From positions 1-64,000 of the forward strand of contig JAJZFH010000066.1 of NCBI GenBank assembly GCA_021805445.1: DNA of 64,000 nt. The letters are read 5' to 3'. Origin of the DNA: Pseudomonadota bacterium. GTDB taxonomy: Bacteria; Pseudomonadota; Gammaproteobacteria; Burkholderiales; Ferrovaceae. The position numbers were made by a program, and so were the translations under genes. Shown here one piece after another: positions 9,075 to 17,822 of this stretch (position 1 is the first letter of the stretch; every line of letters begins with the position of its first letter). Under the pieces are notes generated by a model. That model did no database searches, was not told the origin of the DNA, and was given only the letters and a program-made list of their open reading frames with translations.

Positions 9075-10160
9075 ATGAAGCGGATCGCATTGATTACCGG
9101 GGTCACAGGACAGGATGGCGCCTATTTGGCCGAGTTGCTGCTGGACAAGGGGTATGAGGTACACGGGATCAAGCGACGCAGTTCACTCTTCAATACGGAT
9201 CGCATCGACCATCTGTACCATGATCCCCATGTCTCAGGACATGACTTCGTACTCCACTATGGGGATTTGACCGATTCGAGTTGTTTGATTCGCATCATCC
9301 AGAAGGTTCAACCCGACGAGATCTATAATCTGGCGGCTCAAAGCCACGTAGCCGTGTCCTTCGAGGAGCCGGAATATACCGCCAATTCCGATGCGCTGGG
9401 GACTTTGCGAATTCTTGAGGCCATCCGGATTTCGGGATTGGAGAAGAAGACGCGCTTTTACCAGGCATCGACTTCCGAAATGTATGGTCTGGTGCAGGAA
9501 ACCCCTCAAAAGGAGACGACGCCCTTCTACCCGCGCAGTCCCTATGCCGTGGCCAAACTGTACGCCTACTGGATTACGGTGAACTACCGGGAATCCTATG
9601 GCATGTATGCCTGCAACGGGATCTTGTTCAACCACGAATCTCCCCTGCGCGGGGAAACTTTCGTGACGCGCAAGGTGACCCGCGCCCTGGCACGCATCAA
9701 ACTGGGACTGCAGGCGTGTCTTTATATAGGGAACCTCGATTCCAGACGGGATTGGGGTCATGCCAGGGACTATGTGGAAATGCAGTGGATGATGCTGCAG
9801 CAGGATCATCCCGAAGACTTCGTCATCGCCACCGGGGTGCAGTACAGTGTACGCCAATTCATCGAAGCCGCCGCGCTGGAACTGGGCATGCCGCTGCATT
9901 GGAAAGGACAGGGAGGGGATGAAAAAGGGTACGATGCTGCCGGTCGCTGCGTGGTGGCGGTAGACCCCCGTTATTTCCGTCCCGCCGAGGTGGAAACCCT
10001 GTTAGGGGATGCCACCAAGGCACGGGAAAAATTGGGGTGGGTCCCGCGTATCACTTTTGCCGAACTGGTGACCGAGATGGTGCACGCGGACCTCAAGTCC
10101 GCCGAGCGCGACGAACTGGTCAAGCGCCACGGGCACAAGACCTACGACTATCATGAGTAA
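9075..10160 (+). CDS. gmd: GDP-mannose 4,6-dehydratase
   Basis: This enzyme converts GDP-D-mannose to GDP-4-keto-6-deoxy-D-mannose, precursor of GDP-fucose, GDP-rhamnose and GDP-perosamine. Length (361 residues) and sequence match the family closely: [16 protein letters not shown] (residues 8-23), [18 protein letters not shown], the active-site ASTSEMYG strand, [12 protein letters not shown] (YxxxK) and [20 protein letters not shown] at 9075 is chosen because a GGGGGG stretch lies about 8 nt upstream and the protein then begins MKRIALITG as in relatives; an in-frame TTG at 9060 is less likely. It is the second gene of the cluster, probably co-transcribed with the paralogue before it. The following 335-bp gap separates it from the O-antigen exporter genes. 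Confidence 0.93.
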   Translation: MKRIALITGVTGQDGAYLAELLLDKGYEVHGIKRRSSLFNTDRIDHLYHDPHVSGHDFVLHYGDLTDSSCLIRIIQKVQPDEIYNLAAQSHVAVSFEEPEYTANSDALGTLRILEAIRISGLEKKTRFYQASTSEMYGLVQETPQKETTPFYPRSPYAVAKLYAYWITVNYRESYGMYACNGILFNHESPLRGETFVTRKVTRALARIKLGLQACLYIGNLDSRRDWGHARDYVEMQWMMLQQDHPEDFVIATGVQYSVRQFIEAAALELGMPLHWKGQGGDEKGYDAAGRCVVAVDPRYFRPAEVETLLGDATKAREKLGWVPRITFAELVTEMVHADLKSAERDELVKRHGHKTYDYHE

Positions 10161-10495
10161 ACGGGCAGAAGCCGGTGTTTCCTGTGGTTCAGGTACTCCC
10201 CTGCAGAACAATCCGTCTCTATAATTCCCTGGAGAAGGCCGGTCGAAAGGTGAACGACGTGACACATCTTCCATCCTGTGAGGTCAATGCTTCATTTGGG
10301 TCAGATGCCCAATAAACGAGAAATCCACCACATATCTTTGATATTCTAACCACTTTTCGCATAGGTTCTATCGAACGAGTTGACGAGGGTTCGATTTTAT
10401 CCGCACCGCGTATCCTGCGCCAACTTTAATTTCCACTTCCCCGACCCGTCTGAAGTTATAATGCAGCCCTCCCTACTCCGTCGAGTGGCTTCGGA
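10161..10495. other. 335-bp intergenic region before the O-antigen ABC exporter genes
   Basis: No coding frame is supported. Two TATAAT hexamers occur, at 10220-10225 and 10457-10462; the second lies 34 bp before the permease start and could be the -10 of an exporter promoter, but no convincing -35 stands at the right distance. No terminator hairpin was seen after gmd. Confidence 0.45.
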
Positions 10496-11311
10496 ATGAT
10501 AATGCGTTTCTTCTGGGAACCCCTGACCCTCTTCGCCCGCCACAGGATCTTGCTGCGCCGTCTGACGCGGCGCGAATTCGAGGCCAGATACCGCGGCTCG
10601 ATATTGGGCCTGACTTGGGCAGTGATTACGCCGGTGACCATGATGGCGGTCTATACTTTTGTGTTCCACTCCGTATTGGCGGCCCGCTGGCCTGGTCACG
10701 CCGTTGACGACCGGATGGGCTACGCGCTGAACCTGCTGGCCGGGCTGATCGTCTTCAACGTGATCGCCGAGTGCTTGGGCCGGGCACCACGCCTGATCCT
10801 GGAAAATCCGAGTTATGTGAAGAAACTGGTTTTCCCGGTGGAAATCCTTCCGGTGGTGGCGCTCCTGGGCGCCTTGATCTCTGCCTCGATCGGTTGCCTC
10901 GTGCTGCTGCTCCTCCAGTGGGCGACAGGGGGTCCGCCATCACCGGCAATCCTGCTGTTGCCGCTGCTCGTCATGCCGCTCCTTTCTTTGTGCCTGGGTG
11001 TCACGTACCTGCTGGCAGCGCTCGGGGTATTTCTGCGCGATATCGGCCAGATCATCGGCCCACTGGTGATGGTACTGATGTTTTTGTCGCCCGTGTTCTA
11101 TCCCGCAGAAAGCGTGCCCCAGCCTTGGCGCGACTGGCTGGAACTCAATCCACTGGCGGCGGCAATCGGCTGGGTCCGGGGAGTTATTTTGCTCGGCAAC
11201 CTGCCATCGGTCGGGGCCTATGTCGGCCAACTGGCAGCCGGAGTACTGTTTCTTGCGCTGGGCTACCGGACGTTCATGGCCTTGCGGCCCGGTTTTGCCG
11301 ATGTCGTCTGA
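10496..11311 (+). CDS. wzm: ABC-2 type polysaccharide export permease (Wzm-like)
   Basis: This 271-residue membrane protein of the ABC-2 permease family (TagG/Wzm/KpsM) moves undecaprenyl-linked O-antigen across the inner membrane together with a Wzt ATPase. The N-terminal amphipathic segment RRLTRREFEARYRGSILGLTW, typical of these permeases, spans about residues 24-44. Around six hydrophobic segments follow, and the family ending FLSPVFYPxExVP...LNPL is present near residues 195-220. The start may be the ATG at 10496 or 10502. The gene overlaps the first wzt by 11 bp, so translation is coupled. It is the only permease in the cluster although two Wzt proteins are encoded. Confidence 0.88.
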   Translation: MIMRFFWEPLTLFARHRILLRRLTRREFEARYRGSILGLTWAVITPVTMMAVYTFVFHSVLAARWPGHAVDDRMGYALNLLAGLIVFNVIAECLGRAPRLILENPSYVKKLVFPVEILPVVALLGALISASIGCLVLLLLQWATGGPPSPAILLLPLLVMPLLSLCLGVTYLLAALGVFLRDIGQIIGPLVMVLMFLSPVFYPAESVPQPWRDWLELNPLAAAIGWVRGVILLGNLPSVGAYVGQLAAGVLFLALGYRTFMALRPGFADVV

Positions 11312-12599
11312 ATTCCCGGAAAGCGTCCTTGCCTGCACCGAATTGGGGAAAGCGTACACGATTTACGCGCGACCGGAGGACCGCTTGAAGGAGTGGCTGA
11401 AAGGCGGACCCCACGGCAACACGTTCTGGGCACTGAGAAATGTGTCGCTGAGCATACGCCCCGGTCAAACAGTGGGCATCATCGGGCGTAACGGGTCAGG
11501 CAAATCCACTTTCCTTCAAATGGTGGCCGGCATCCTCAACCCAACGGAAGGCGTCCTCCATACCCGCGGCCGCATCGCCGCACTGCTCGAACTCGGCACC
11601 GGCTTCAACCCCGAATTCACCGGCCGCGAAAACATCCGCCTCGGCGCCTCCCTCCTCGGCCTCGACCCCGACACCATCGAAGCGCGCATCCCCGACATCG
11701 CCCACTTCGCCGACATCGGCCACTTCTTCGATTACCCCGTCAAACTCTATTCCTCAGGAATGCACGCCCGCCTCGCCTTCGCCCTCGTCGCCCACGTCGA
11801 TGCCGATCTCCTCATCGTCGATGAAGCCCTCGCCGTCGGAGATGCCGCCTTCTCCCAAAAATGCATGCGTTTCATGCGCGAATTCCGCAATCAGGGCACC
11901 CTCTGCTTCGTCTCCCATGATGCCGCCGCCGTCATCAACCTCTGCGATTCCGCCCTCTGGCTCGACCACGGCACACTCCAGGCCTTCGACGATGCCCGCT
12001 CCGTCTGCAGGGAATACAACGCGATGATGTTGGGCCAGGCGCGGCAACAAGGTATCCATCAATCGGGGGGGCGCATTCTGCCCCCCCCCGTCGTGACCGA
12101 AATACCGGAGCCCTTGCTGACGGCCCCTGTAATGGAATTGCCGAACTGCTCCCTGGATACCGTCGATCTGGTCGATGAGACAGGCATTTCGGTCCATGCC
12201 CTACGGGGCGGTGAACGGCTCTCCCTGCGATTGTCGGGAAAGATCGACCGGTCCGCCCAGCCGCTGAATGCAGGATTCGTTTTCAAGGATCGATTGGGAC
12301 AGACCCTGTTTGGCGTTCTGGCCGATGTCTCGCTGAACGCCCAGTGCGATGCGGACGGAAGTTTCGAAGCGCGATTCATTTTTGACCTGCCCATGCTTCG
12401 GGCCGGAGATTTTTCCTTCACGGCAGTACTGGCGTCACCCTGCGATCATTCGTTGATCGTCCGGGCGCGCCGCGATGAAGCATGCGTCCTTCGCCTCGAC
12501 CCGCAACGGGTGACTCACGGGCTGTTGCCCATCCCCGTCGCGGTCGATTATCGTGTTGTTTCAAGATCCCCTATTTCAGAACGAGTGAATCATGAATGA
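11301..12599 (+). CDS. wzt: O-antigen ABC exporter ATPase with C-terminal carbohydrate-binding domain (Wzt copy 1)
   Basis: The 432-residue ATP-binding subunit starts at ATG 11301, inside the last codons of wzm. Residues 1-240 form the nucleotide-binding domain: Walker A GIIGRNGSGKST, signature YSSGMHARLAFALV and Walker B DLLIVDEALAVGD. About residues 290-430 form a Wzt-C beta-sandwich domain (GFVFKDRLGQTLFG, then FIFDLPMLRAGDFSFTAVLAS), which in related systems reads the modified end of the polysaccharide. Bases 11329-12017 match 15601-16289 in the second Wzt at every base I compared. The segments beyond the repeat share only family-level likeness. It overlaps the following fusion gene by 8 bp. 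Confidence 0.9.
   Translation: MSSEFPESVLACTELGKAYTIYARPEDRLKEWLKGGPHGNTFWALRNVSLSIRPGQTVGIIGRNGSGKSTFLQMVAGILNPTEGVLHTRGRIAALLELGTGFNPEFTGRENIRLGASLLGLDPDTIEARIPDIAHFADIGHFFDYPVKLYSSGMHARLAFALVAHVDADLLIVDEALAVGDAAFSQKCMRFMREFRNQGTLCFVSHDAAAVINLCDSALWLDHGTLQAFDDARSVCREYNAMMLGQARQQGIHQSGGRILPPPVVTEIPEPLLTAPVMELPNCSLDTVDLVDETGISVHALRGGERLSLRLSGKIDRSAQPLNAGFVFKDRLGQTLFGVLADVSLNAQCDADGSFEARFIFDLPMLRAGDFSFTAVLASPCDHSLIVRARRDEACVLRLDPQRVTHGLLPIPVAVDYRVVSRSPISERVNHE
11329..12017 (+). repeat. 689-bp direct repeat, copy A (Wzt ATPase domain)
   Basis: By eye every base from 11329 to 12017 matches 15601-16289 at a constant offset of 4,272 bp, with no gap or mismatch found. The repeat covers the whole ATPase domain and stops before the carbohydrate-binding domain. 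It can recombine to delete or amplify the 4.3 kb between copies. Confidence 0.93.
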
Positions 12600-15549
12600 T
12601 ATTTTCCCCGAGACGCTGTCCCGCCTGGGTACGTCCCTGGTCTTCGCAGAACCTGCCCTGACAAGCCCCGATACGGCCTGGAGTTGTCATCTGCCCTTTG
12701 CTTTCTGGCTTGTGGAGGCGTTACGCCCGAACATCCTGGTCGAACTGGGCGTGCACACCGGGGTTTCCTACTGTGCCTTTTGTCAGGCAGTGGCGCAACT
12801 GGGTTTGCCGACCGCAACCTATGGCGTGGACACTTGGCAAGGGGATGCGCACGCCGGTTCCTATGGCGACCGGGTGCTCGACACGCTGCGTGCCCATCAT
12901 GATCCGCGCTATGGCAGTTTTTCCAGCCTGGTGCGCACGAACTTCGATGCGGCGCAAACCCATTTCTCCCCAGGATCCATTGATCTGTTGCACATCGATG
13001 GCCTGCACACCTATGAAGCGGTACGGCACGATTTCGAAACCTGGCTCCCCCTGATGTCTGAGCGAGGGGTAGTGCTGTTTCACGATACCATGGTGCGCGA
13101 ACGCGATTTCCGGGTCTGGAAACTATGGCAGGAACTGAGTGGACGGTATCCCTCATTTTCCTTCCCCTTTGGTCATGGACTGGGGGTTCTCGGCGTGGGC
13201 AGTCGTTTGCCCGACGCTATTGGCTGGTTGCTGGGCCAGGCAAGCCAGAGCACCCATGGTGCCGTGGTTCGTTTCTTCTCTGTGCTGGGAGAAAGGCTGG
13301 AAACCCGTTCAGGGATGGAACGCGCCTTGCGGGATGGCTTGCAGGAACGGGAGCGCCACCGGACTCAAGTCCATAGCCTCATGACCGAAGTCTCTGAACT
13401 CCATGAGCACAGAGCAGTCGCAACGAGCGCACTGAATGCCTGTCGCGCCGAGATTTCCCTTCTCAAAACCTCGACTTCGTGGCGAATCACGGCCCCCCTG
13501 CGCCTTGCCAATCAGAAAATCCGCCAGACCATGGATAGCCGCACGCCCCCCGAGGTCTCGACGGTCGTACCCGAGCCCCGCCCGACCGCGATCAAACAGT
13601 ACTACCCGTTGCGCGACGCATGGTACGACAGCGAATCGCCCGAGGTGTCATTGGTCGTCCTGAACTTCAACCGTTCGGACCTGACGCTCGCCTGCCTGGA
13701 TTCCCTGTGGGAATATACTACGAACCACCGTTATGAAATCGTGCTGGTGGACAACGGCAGCAATGCCGATGAGTTCCTGAAACTGGCACCCGCCGCCGCT
13801 GGCGCACGCACGGTCCGTCTGGGCATCAACCGATTCTTCAGCGAGGGTAACAATATCGGCTTCGAGGCTTCCCGTGGCCGCCATGTGGTGTTTCTGAACA
13901 ATGATGTCACGGTGACGCCGGGTTGGCTGACGCCGCTGATCCACCGTCTGACGAATGATCCCGGGATCGGCGCCATCGGCCCCAAGATGGTGTATCCCGA
14001 CGGGGTACTGCAGGAAGCAGGGGCAGAAGTTCGTCTCGACGGCAGCAGTTGCCAGTTCGGCAAAGGAGGGGATCCTCTTGACCCCATTTATGGGAAGGAA
14101 CGGGAGGTCATGTATGTCTCGGCAGCAGCCCTGGCCCTGCGCCGCGAAACATTCGAACAGGTTCTTGGATTCGATCTGTGTTACGAGCCGGCTTATTACG
14201 AAGACAGCGACCTGTGCATGAAAATACGACAGACGGGATTGCGCATCGTGTATTGCCCGGATTCCACCATCGTGCACCACGAGAGCGCCACTTCCCGCGA
14301 CCTGGTCCAACAACTCCGGCTCGACGCCGTCGTCCCGCTGAACCAGGCACGCTTTCTGGCGCGTTGGAAGCCAGTCATGACTGGCGAAATCGCTGCCGTG
14401 GCAGATCTGATTCCCCCGCTCGCCCCCCCCCTCCTGCATCAGGCAGAATTGCCTGATGTCCTTCTTTACACGCCCTACGCTCTCATTCCCGGTGGAGGCG
14501 AACGTTATCTGCTCACCATTGCCGCCGGACTTGCCGGGCTTGCCAATGTCACGCTGGCAACCCCGTACTCCTATTCGCGCCTCAGACTGCGCACAATGGG
14601 GCGCGAGTTGTCGCTCGACCTGGATGCCGTCAACATCGCCACGCTCGATCAGGCGACGAAATCCGCGCCTTACGACTGGTCGATCGTGATCGGCAACGAG
14701 TTGGTTCCTGCAATTCCTGCAAAGGGAAGGCGTAACCTCTTCATATGCCAGTTTCCCTTCCCGGTTCCGGAGCAGGTGCTGGTCGACAGGTGGAACTACA
14801 CTGACGACTACGAGCGGGTGGTCGTGTACAGCCCGTATGTCCAACGCCATTATTCTTCCCTGCTGTCGGCAGCCGGCAAGCCGAAATTGCCGATCTCGAT
14901 CGTCAGCCCACCCGCGCCGTCCGTGTTGGCGCCCGATGCAGCGACCCCGGTGAAGAAACCCATGATATTGGGCGTCGGACGCTTCTTCGTTGGAGGTCAT
15001 GCCAAGCGCCAGGACCTCATGATCGATGCCTTCCGACAACTTGTCGTTCTGCATCCTGAAGCGGAACTGCATCTGGCCGGATCGCTTCCCACCGAAAGCG
15101 AGTTTCGCGCCTATTTTGCCGATTTGCAAAAGAAAGCCGAAGGATTGCCGATCTTCTTTCATCCTAATGCTTCTTCTGAGCAACTGGCCCGACTCTACGC
15201 CGAGGCCTCACTCTACTGGCATCTGTCGGGGTATGGTATCGATGAAGCCAAAGAAGCCCAGTGCTGCGAACACTTTGGCATCACCATCGTCGAAGCGATG
15301 TCGGCCGGGTGCATTCCCCTGGTGGTCAATCGCGGCGGCCCCCCCGAAATCGTGCAGCAGGGGGTTACCGGCCATGTGTTCGAATCCCTTGACGATCTCG
15401 TGAAGATCAGCGACCGAATCCTGTCCTTGCCGGACGATGATGCCGACATCACCACCCTGCGAAGAGCGGCGATGAGTGCAAGCAGGAAATTCGGCAGCGA
15501 ACGTTTCACCGCCGAGTTTCTGAGCCTGATGGAGTTTTCTGGCAGATGA
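12592..15549 (+). CDS. Three-domain fusion: SAM methyltransferase - GT2 glycosyltransferase - GT4 glycosyltransferase
   Basis: The 985-residue protein has three enzymatic parts. Residues 1-210 are a class I methyltransferase (VELGVHTGVSYCAF, then DLLHIDGLHTYEAVRHDFETW and VVLFHDT). Residues 240-290 look like a coiled coil ending in SWRITAPLR, a motif often found beside polysaccharide glycosyltransferases. Residues 350-600 are a GT-A fold GT2 domain (VSLVVLNFNRSDLTLACLDS, VDNGSNAD, the metal-site-like FLNNDVTVTPGW and YYEDSDLCMKIR). Residues 620-985 are a GT-B fold GT4 domain (GVGRFFVGGHAKRQDLMIDAF; HFGITIVEAMSAGCIPLVV with the E-x7-E pair near 892). Such proteins extend and terminally methylate O-chains; the methyl cap would be what a Wzt-C domain recognises. 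It sits between the two wzt genes and overlaps both (8 and 4 bp). Confidence 0.88.
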   Translation: MNDIFPETLSRLGTSLVFAEPALTSPDTAWSCHLPFAFWLVEALRPNILVELGVHTGVSYCAFCQAVAQLGLPTATYGVDTWQGDAHAGSYGDRVLDTLRAHHDPRYGSFSSLVRTNFDAAQTHFSPGSIDLLHIDGLHTYEAVRHDFETWLPLMSERGVVLFHDTMVRERDFRVWKLWQELSGRYPSFSFPFGHGLGVLGVGSRLPDAIGWLLGQASQSTHGAVVRFFSVLGERLETRSGMERALRDGLQERERHRTQVHSLMTEVSELHEHRAVATSALNACRAEISLLKTSTSWRITAPLRLANQKIRQTMDSRTPPEVSTVVPEPRPTAIKQYYPLRDAWYDSESPEVSLVVLNFNRSDLTLACLDSLWEYTTNHRYEIVLVDNGSNADEFLKLAPAAAGARTVRLGINRFFSEGNNIGFEASRGRHVVFLNNDVTVTPGWLTPLIHRLTNDPGIGAIGPKMVYPDGVLQEAGAEVRLDGSSCQFGKGGDPLDPIYGKEREVMYVSAAALALRRETFEQVLGFDLCYEPAYYEDSDLCMKIRQTGLRIVYCPDSTIVHHESATSRDLVQQLRLDAVVPLNQARFLARWKPVMTGEIAAVADLIPPLAPPLLHQAELPDVLLYTPYALIPGGGERYLLTIAAGLAGLANVTLATPYSYSRLRLRTMGRELSLDLDAVNIATLDQATKSAPYDWSIVIGNELVPAIPAKGRRNLFICQFPFPVPEQVLVDRWNYTDDYERVVVYSPYVQRHYSSLLSAAGKPKLPISIVSPPAPSVLAPDAATPVKKPMILGVGRFFVGGHAKRQDLMIDAFRQLVVLHPEAELHLAGSLPTESEFRAYFADLQKKAEGLPIFFHPNASSEQLARLYAEASLYWHLSGYGIDEAKEAQCCEHFGITIVEAMSAGCIPLVVNRGGPPEIVQQGVTGHVFESLDDLVKISDRILSLPDDDADITTLRRAAMSASRKFGSERFTAEFLSLMEFSGR

Positions 15550-16937
15550 CCACCCGGAAGGATTCTGGCAATGGCATGGACATCAACACCGAGCACGCCA
15601 TTGCCTGCACCGAATTGGGGAAAGCGTACACGATTTACGCGCGACCGGAGGACCGCTTGAAGGAGTGGCTGAAAGGCGGACCCCACGGCAACACGTTCTG
15701 GGCACTGAGAAATGTGTCGCTGAGCATACGCCCCGGTCAAACAGTGGGCATCATCGGGCGTAACGGGTCAGGCAAATCCACTTTCCTTCAAATGGTGGCC
15801 GGCATCCTCAACCCAACGGAAGGCGTCCTCCATACCCGCGGCCGCATCGCCGCACTGCTCGAACTCGGCACCGGCTTCAACCCCGAATTCACCGGCCGCG
15901 AAAACATCCGCCTCGGCGCCTCCCTCCTCGGCCTCGACCCCGACACCATCGAAGCGCGCATCCCCGACATCGCCCACTTCGCCGACATCGGCCACTTCTT
16001 CGATTACCCCGTCAAACTCTATTCCTCAGGAATGCACGCCCGCCTCGCCTTCGCCCTCGTCGCCCACGTCGATGCCGATCTCCTCATCGTCGATGAAGCC
16101 CTCGCCGTCGGAGATGCCGCCTTCTCCCAAAAATGCATGCGTTTCATGCGCGAATTCCGCAATCAGGGCACCCTCTGCTTCGTCTCCCATGATGCCGCCG
16201 CCGTCATCAACCTCTGCGATTCCGCCCTCTGGCTCGACCACGGCACACTCCAGGCCTTCGACGATGCCCGCTCCGTCTGCAGGGAATACCAGGAATCGAT
16301 CAATGTCGAGCGCCGCGGGGGGTATTCGAAGACCAACCAAGGACCCCACTCCAGTCCATCTTCTCCCGCCCCCGCCGGGCAAGTCTGCTCGCAGTTCGTA
16401 GTCGGAGCATTCGACTCCCAGGGACCATGGCATGGGTTTCTGGAGGCTCGCATCATCGATGCTGAGCTTACTCGGGCAGGGGATCCGTCCTGCCGTATCT
16501 TTCAGAACGGCAACCGGGTATGCCTGCGGGTGACGGCGCGTTGCGACAAGGACCTGGCGAGTCCAGTCATCGGTTTTTCCTGGAAAGACGCGCGTGGACA
16601 GGAGATCTTTGGCGGCAATACCCTCGCCGCCCTGAGCGACAGCGAAACATTGTTGACGGGTGAAGGCTTCGTCGCCGAGTTCATGTTCACTTTGCCCATA
16701 TTGCATACGGGGACCTACTTCATCACCCTGGCATTGGCTGAGGGTGACCAGTTCAATCATGTGCATCATCACTGGATGGACGAAGCCTTTACCCTGCAGG
16801 TCAGTTCCACAGTGCCGGTCATCGGCATCATGGATGTTCCGTGCGAATGTAAAATCCTCCATGCTTCCTCTCGAATGGAAGCAGCGGGGACTGTTTCCCC
16901 AGAGGACGGCAACAGATATCTGACCAGCACGCCTTGA
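15546..16937 (+). CDS. wzt: O-antigen ABC exporter ATPase with a different C-terminal domain (Wzt copy 2)
   Basis: The protein has 463 residues. Its start overlaps the stop of the fusion gene (ATGA); ATG at 15576 is an alternative. Residues about 20-248 are identical to the first Wzt, with the same Walker A, signature and Walker B. After residue 248 the sequence changes abruptly. A linker rich in Ser and Pro leads to a distinct Wzt-C domain (about 285-430) with GFSWKDARGQEIFGGNTLA, FMFTLPILHTGTYFITLALAEG and HHHWMDEAFTLQV, which is closer to the usual family pattern than copy 1. Same motor with a second recognition domain suggests export of a second or differently capped polysaccharide through the single Wzm. 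I infer this from domain layout only. Confidence 0.9.
   Translation: MTTRKDSGNGMDINTEHAIACTELGKAYTIYARPEDRLKEWLKGGPHGNTFWALRNVSLSIRPGQTVGIIGRNGSGKSTFLQMVAGILNPTEGVLHTRGRIAALLELGTGFNPEFTGRENIRLGASLLGLDPDTIEARIPDIAHFADIGHFFDYPVKLYSSGMHARLAFALVAHVDADLLIVDEALAVGDAAFSQKCMRFMREFRNQGTLCFVSHDAAAVINLCDSALWLDHGTLQAFDDARSVCREYQESINVERRGGYSKTNQGPHSSPSSPAPAGQVCSQFVVGAFDSQGPWHGFLEARIIDAELTRAGDPSCRIFQNGNRVCLRVTARCDKDLASPVIGFSWKDARGQEIFGGNTLAALSDSETLLTGEGFVAEFMFTLPILHTGTYFITLALAEGDQFNHVHHHWMDEAFTLQVSSTVPVIGIMDVPCECKILHASSRMEAAGTVSPEDGNRYLTSTP
15601..16289 (+). repeat. 689-bp direct repeat, copy B (Wzt ATPase domain)
   Basis: This is the partner of 11329-12017. The boundaries are sharp: upstream TCCTT versus GCCATT before TTGCCTG, downstream GAATAC followed by AAC versus CAG. 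Confidence 0.93.
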
Positions 16938-16966
16938 GAAAAATCAGCCTCGTTTTCCAAAGCCCC

Positions 16967-16972
16967 TATAAT
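16967..16972 (+). promoter_or_regulatory. Candidate -10 element before the zinc-ribbon methyltransferase gene
   Basis: A perfect TATAAT lies 32 bp before the GTG start at 17004. A TTGAGA (16934-16939) is too far away (27 bp) to be a standard -35, so an internal promoter is only possible. Confidence 0.3.
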
Positions 16973-17003
16973 ACGAAGTCGCGGATTCCCAAGGAGGGAC
17001 AGA

Positions 17004-17822
17004 GTGAAATTACCCATTGACGCCCCTGAATTCATCGAGTACCACTGCAACATTTGCGGTGCTGGAAATCGGCTGGCGACCAGTAAATTCCGCCGCGAAC
17101 TGGCGCTTTGTGAAGCATGTGGGGCAAATGCCCGTTTTCGGGGAATCATCCATGTCCTGGCGCAAGCCCTGGGTGAAAGTGACGCTCGCCCCCTCAAGGA
17201 ATGGAGCGAGTGCAGGAACATCCGTGGCATCGGCATGAGTGATTGGCCCGGCTACGCCGACCTTCTCAAAAAGAAATTCAGTTATGAGAATACGTTCTAT
17301 GATCGCCTTCCACGGCTGGATATCCAGAATCCCGATCTCGAACTGTCGGGCAAGCACGACTTTCTCATCAGCACGGATGTGTTCGAACATATCCTGCCGC
17401 CGTTGCAAAGAAGTTTCGACAACCTGCTCGCCTTGCTGAGACCTGGGGGAAGCCTCATATTCAGCGTACCCTACACGCGCACCCCCAACACCCTGGAACA
17501 CTATCCAGGACTGCGCGAATATGAAATATTTGATTTCCGCAACCGTAAAATACTTGTCAACCGCGATGAAGACGGTAAACTGCAGGCCTACGACAACCTG
17601 GTTTTTCATGGTGGAGAAGGGACGACACTGGAAATGCGCCTGTTCTGCGAATCAGACATATTGAACCTCCTTGCCCAGGCCGGGTTCGAAAACACACGCG
17701 TACACGATCAACCACAACTCTCCATCGGCTACTACTGGCCGGAACTGGAGCAGGCCGATGCGAACGCTCCCCCCCTCTACGCCTATATCATCAGCGCCCG
17801 CCGGCCTGTCGCTACTTGCTGA
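17004..17822 (+). CDS. Class I methyltransferase with N-terminal zinc ribbon
   Basis: This 272-residue protein starts at GTG 17004, with AAGGAGG at 16991-16997, one of the strongest ribosome-binding sites in the window. Cys15, Cys18, Cys36 and Cys39 form two CxxC knuckles. A class I methyltransferase core follows with a weak motif I (IRGIGMSDWPGY) and a clear STDVFEHI, then LRPGGSLIFSVPYTR. Similar proteins occur inside O-antigen and glycan loci, where their acceptors are usually unknown. Its stop overlaps the start of the radical SAM gene (TGATG), so the pair is translationally coupled. I cannot name the substrate; glycan methylation is the likeliest reading from the neighbourhood. Confidence 0.8.
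   Translation: MKLPIDAPEFIEYHCNICGAGNRLATSKFRRELALCEACGANARFRGIIHVLAQALGESDARPLKEWSECRNIRGIGMSDWPGYADLLKKKFSYENTFYDRLPRLDIQNPDLELSGKHDFLISTDVFEHILPPLQRSFDNLLALLRPGGSLIFSVPYTRTPNTLEHYPGLREYEIFDFRNRKILVNRDEDGKLQAYDNLVFHGGEGTTLEMRLFCESDILNLLAQAGFENTRVHDQPQLSIGYYWPELEQADANAPPLYAYIISARRPVATC

Noticed and set aside
10220-10225. TATAAT as a promoter directly after gmd
   Set aside because: No -35 at usable distance and 276 bp of non-coding sequence follow it; kept only as a remark in the intergenic entry.
13648-15183. A 511-codon minus-strand open frame opposite the glycosyltransferase fusion
   Set aside because: The plus-strand protein shows three clear enzyme domains; the antisense frame shows none.
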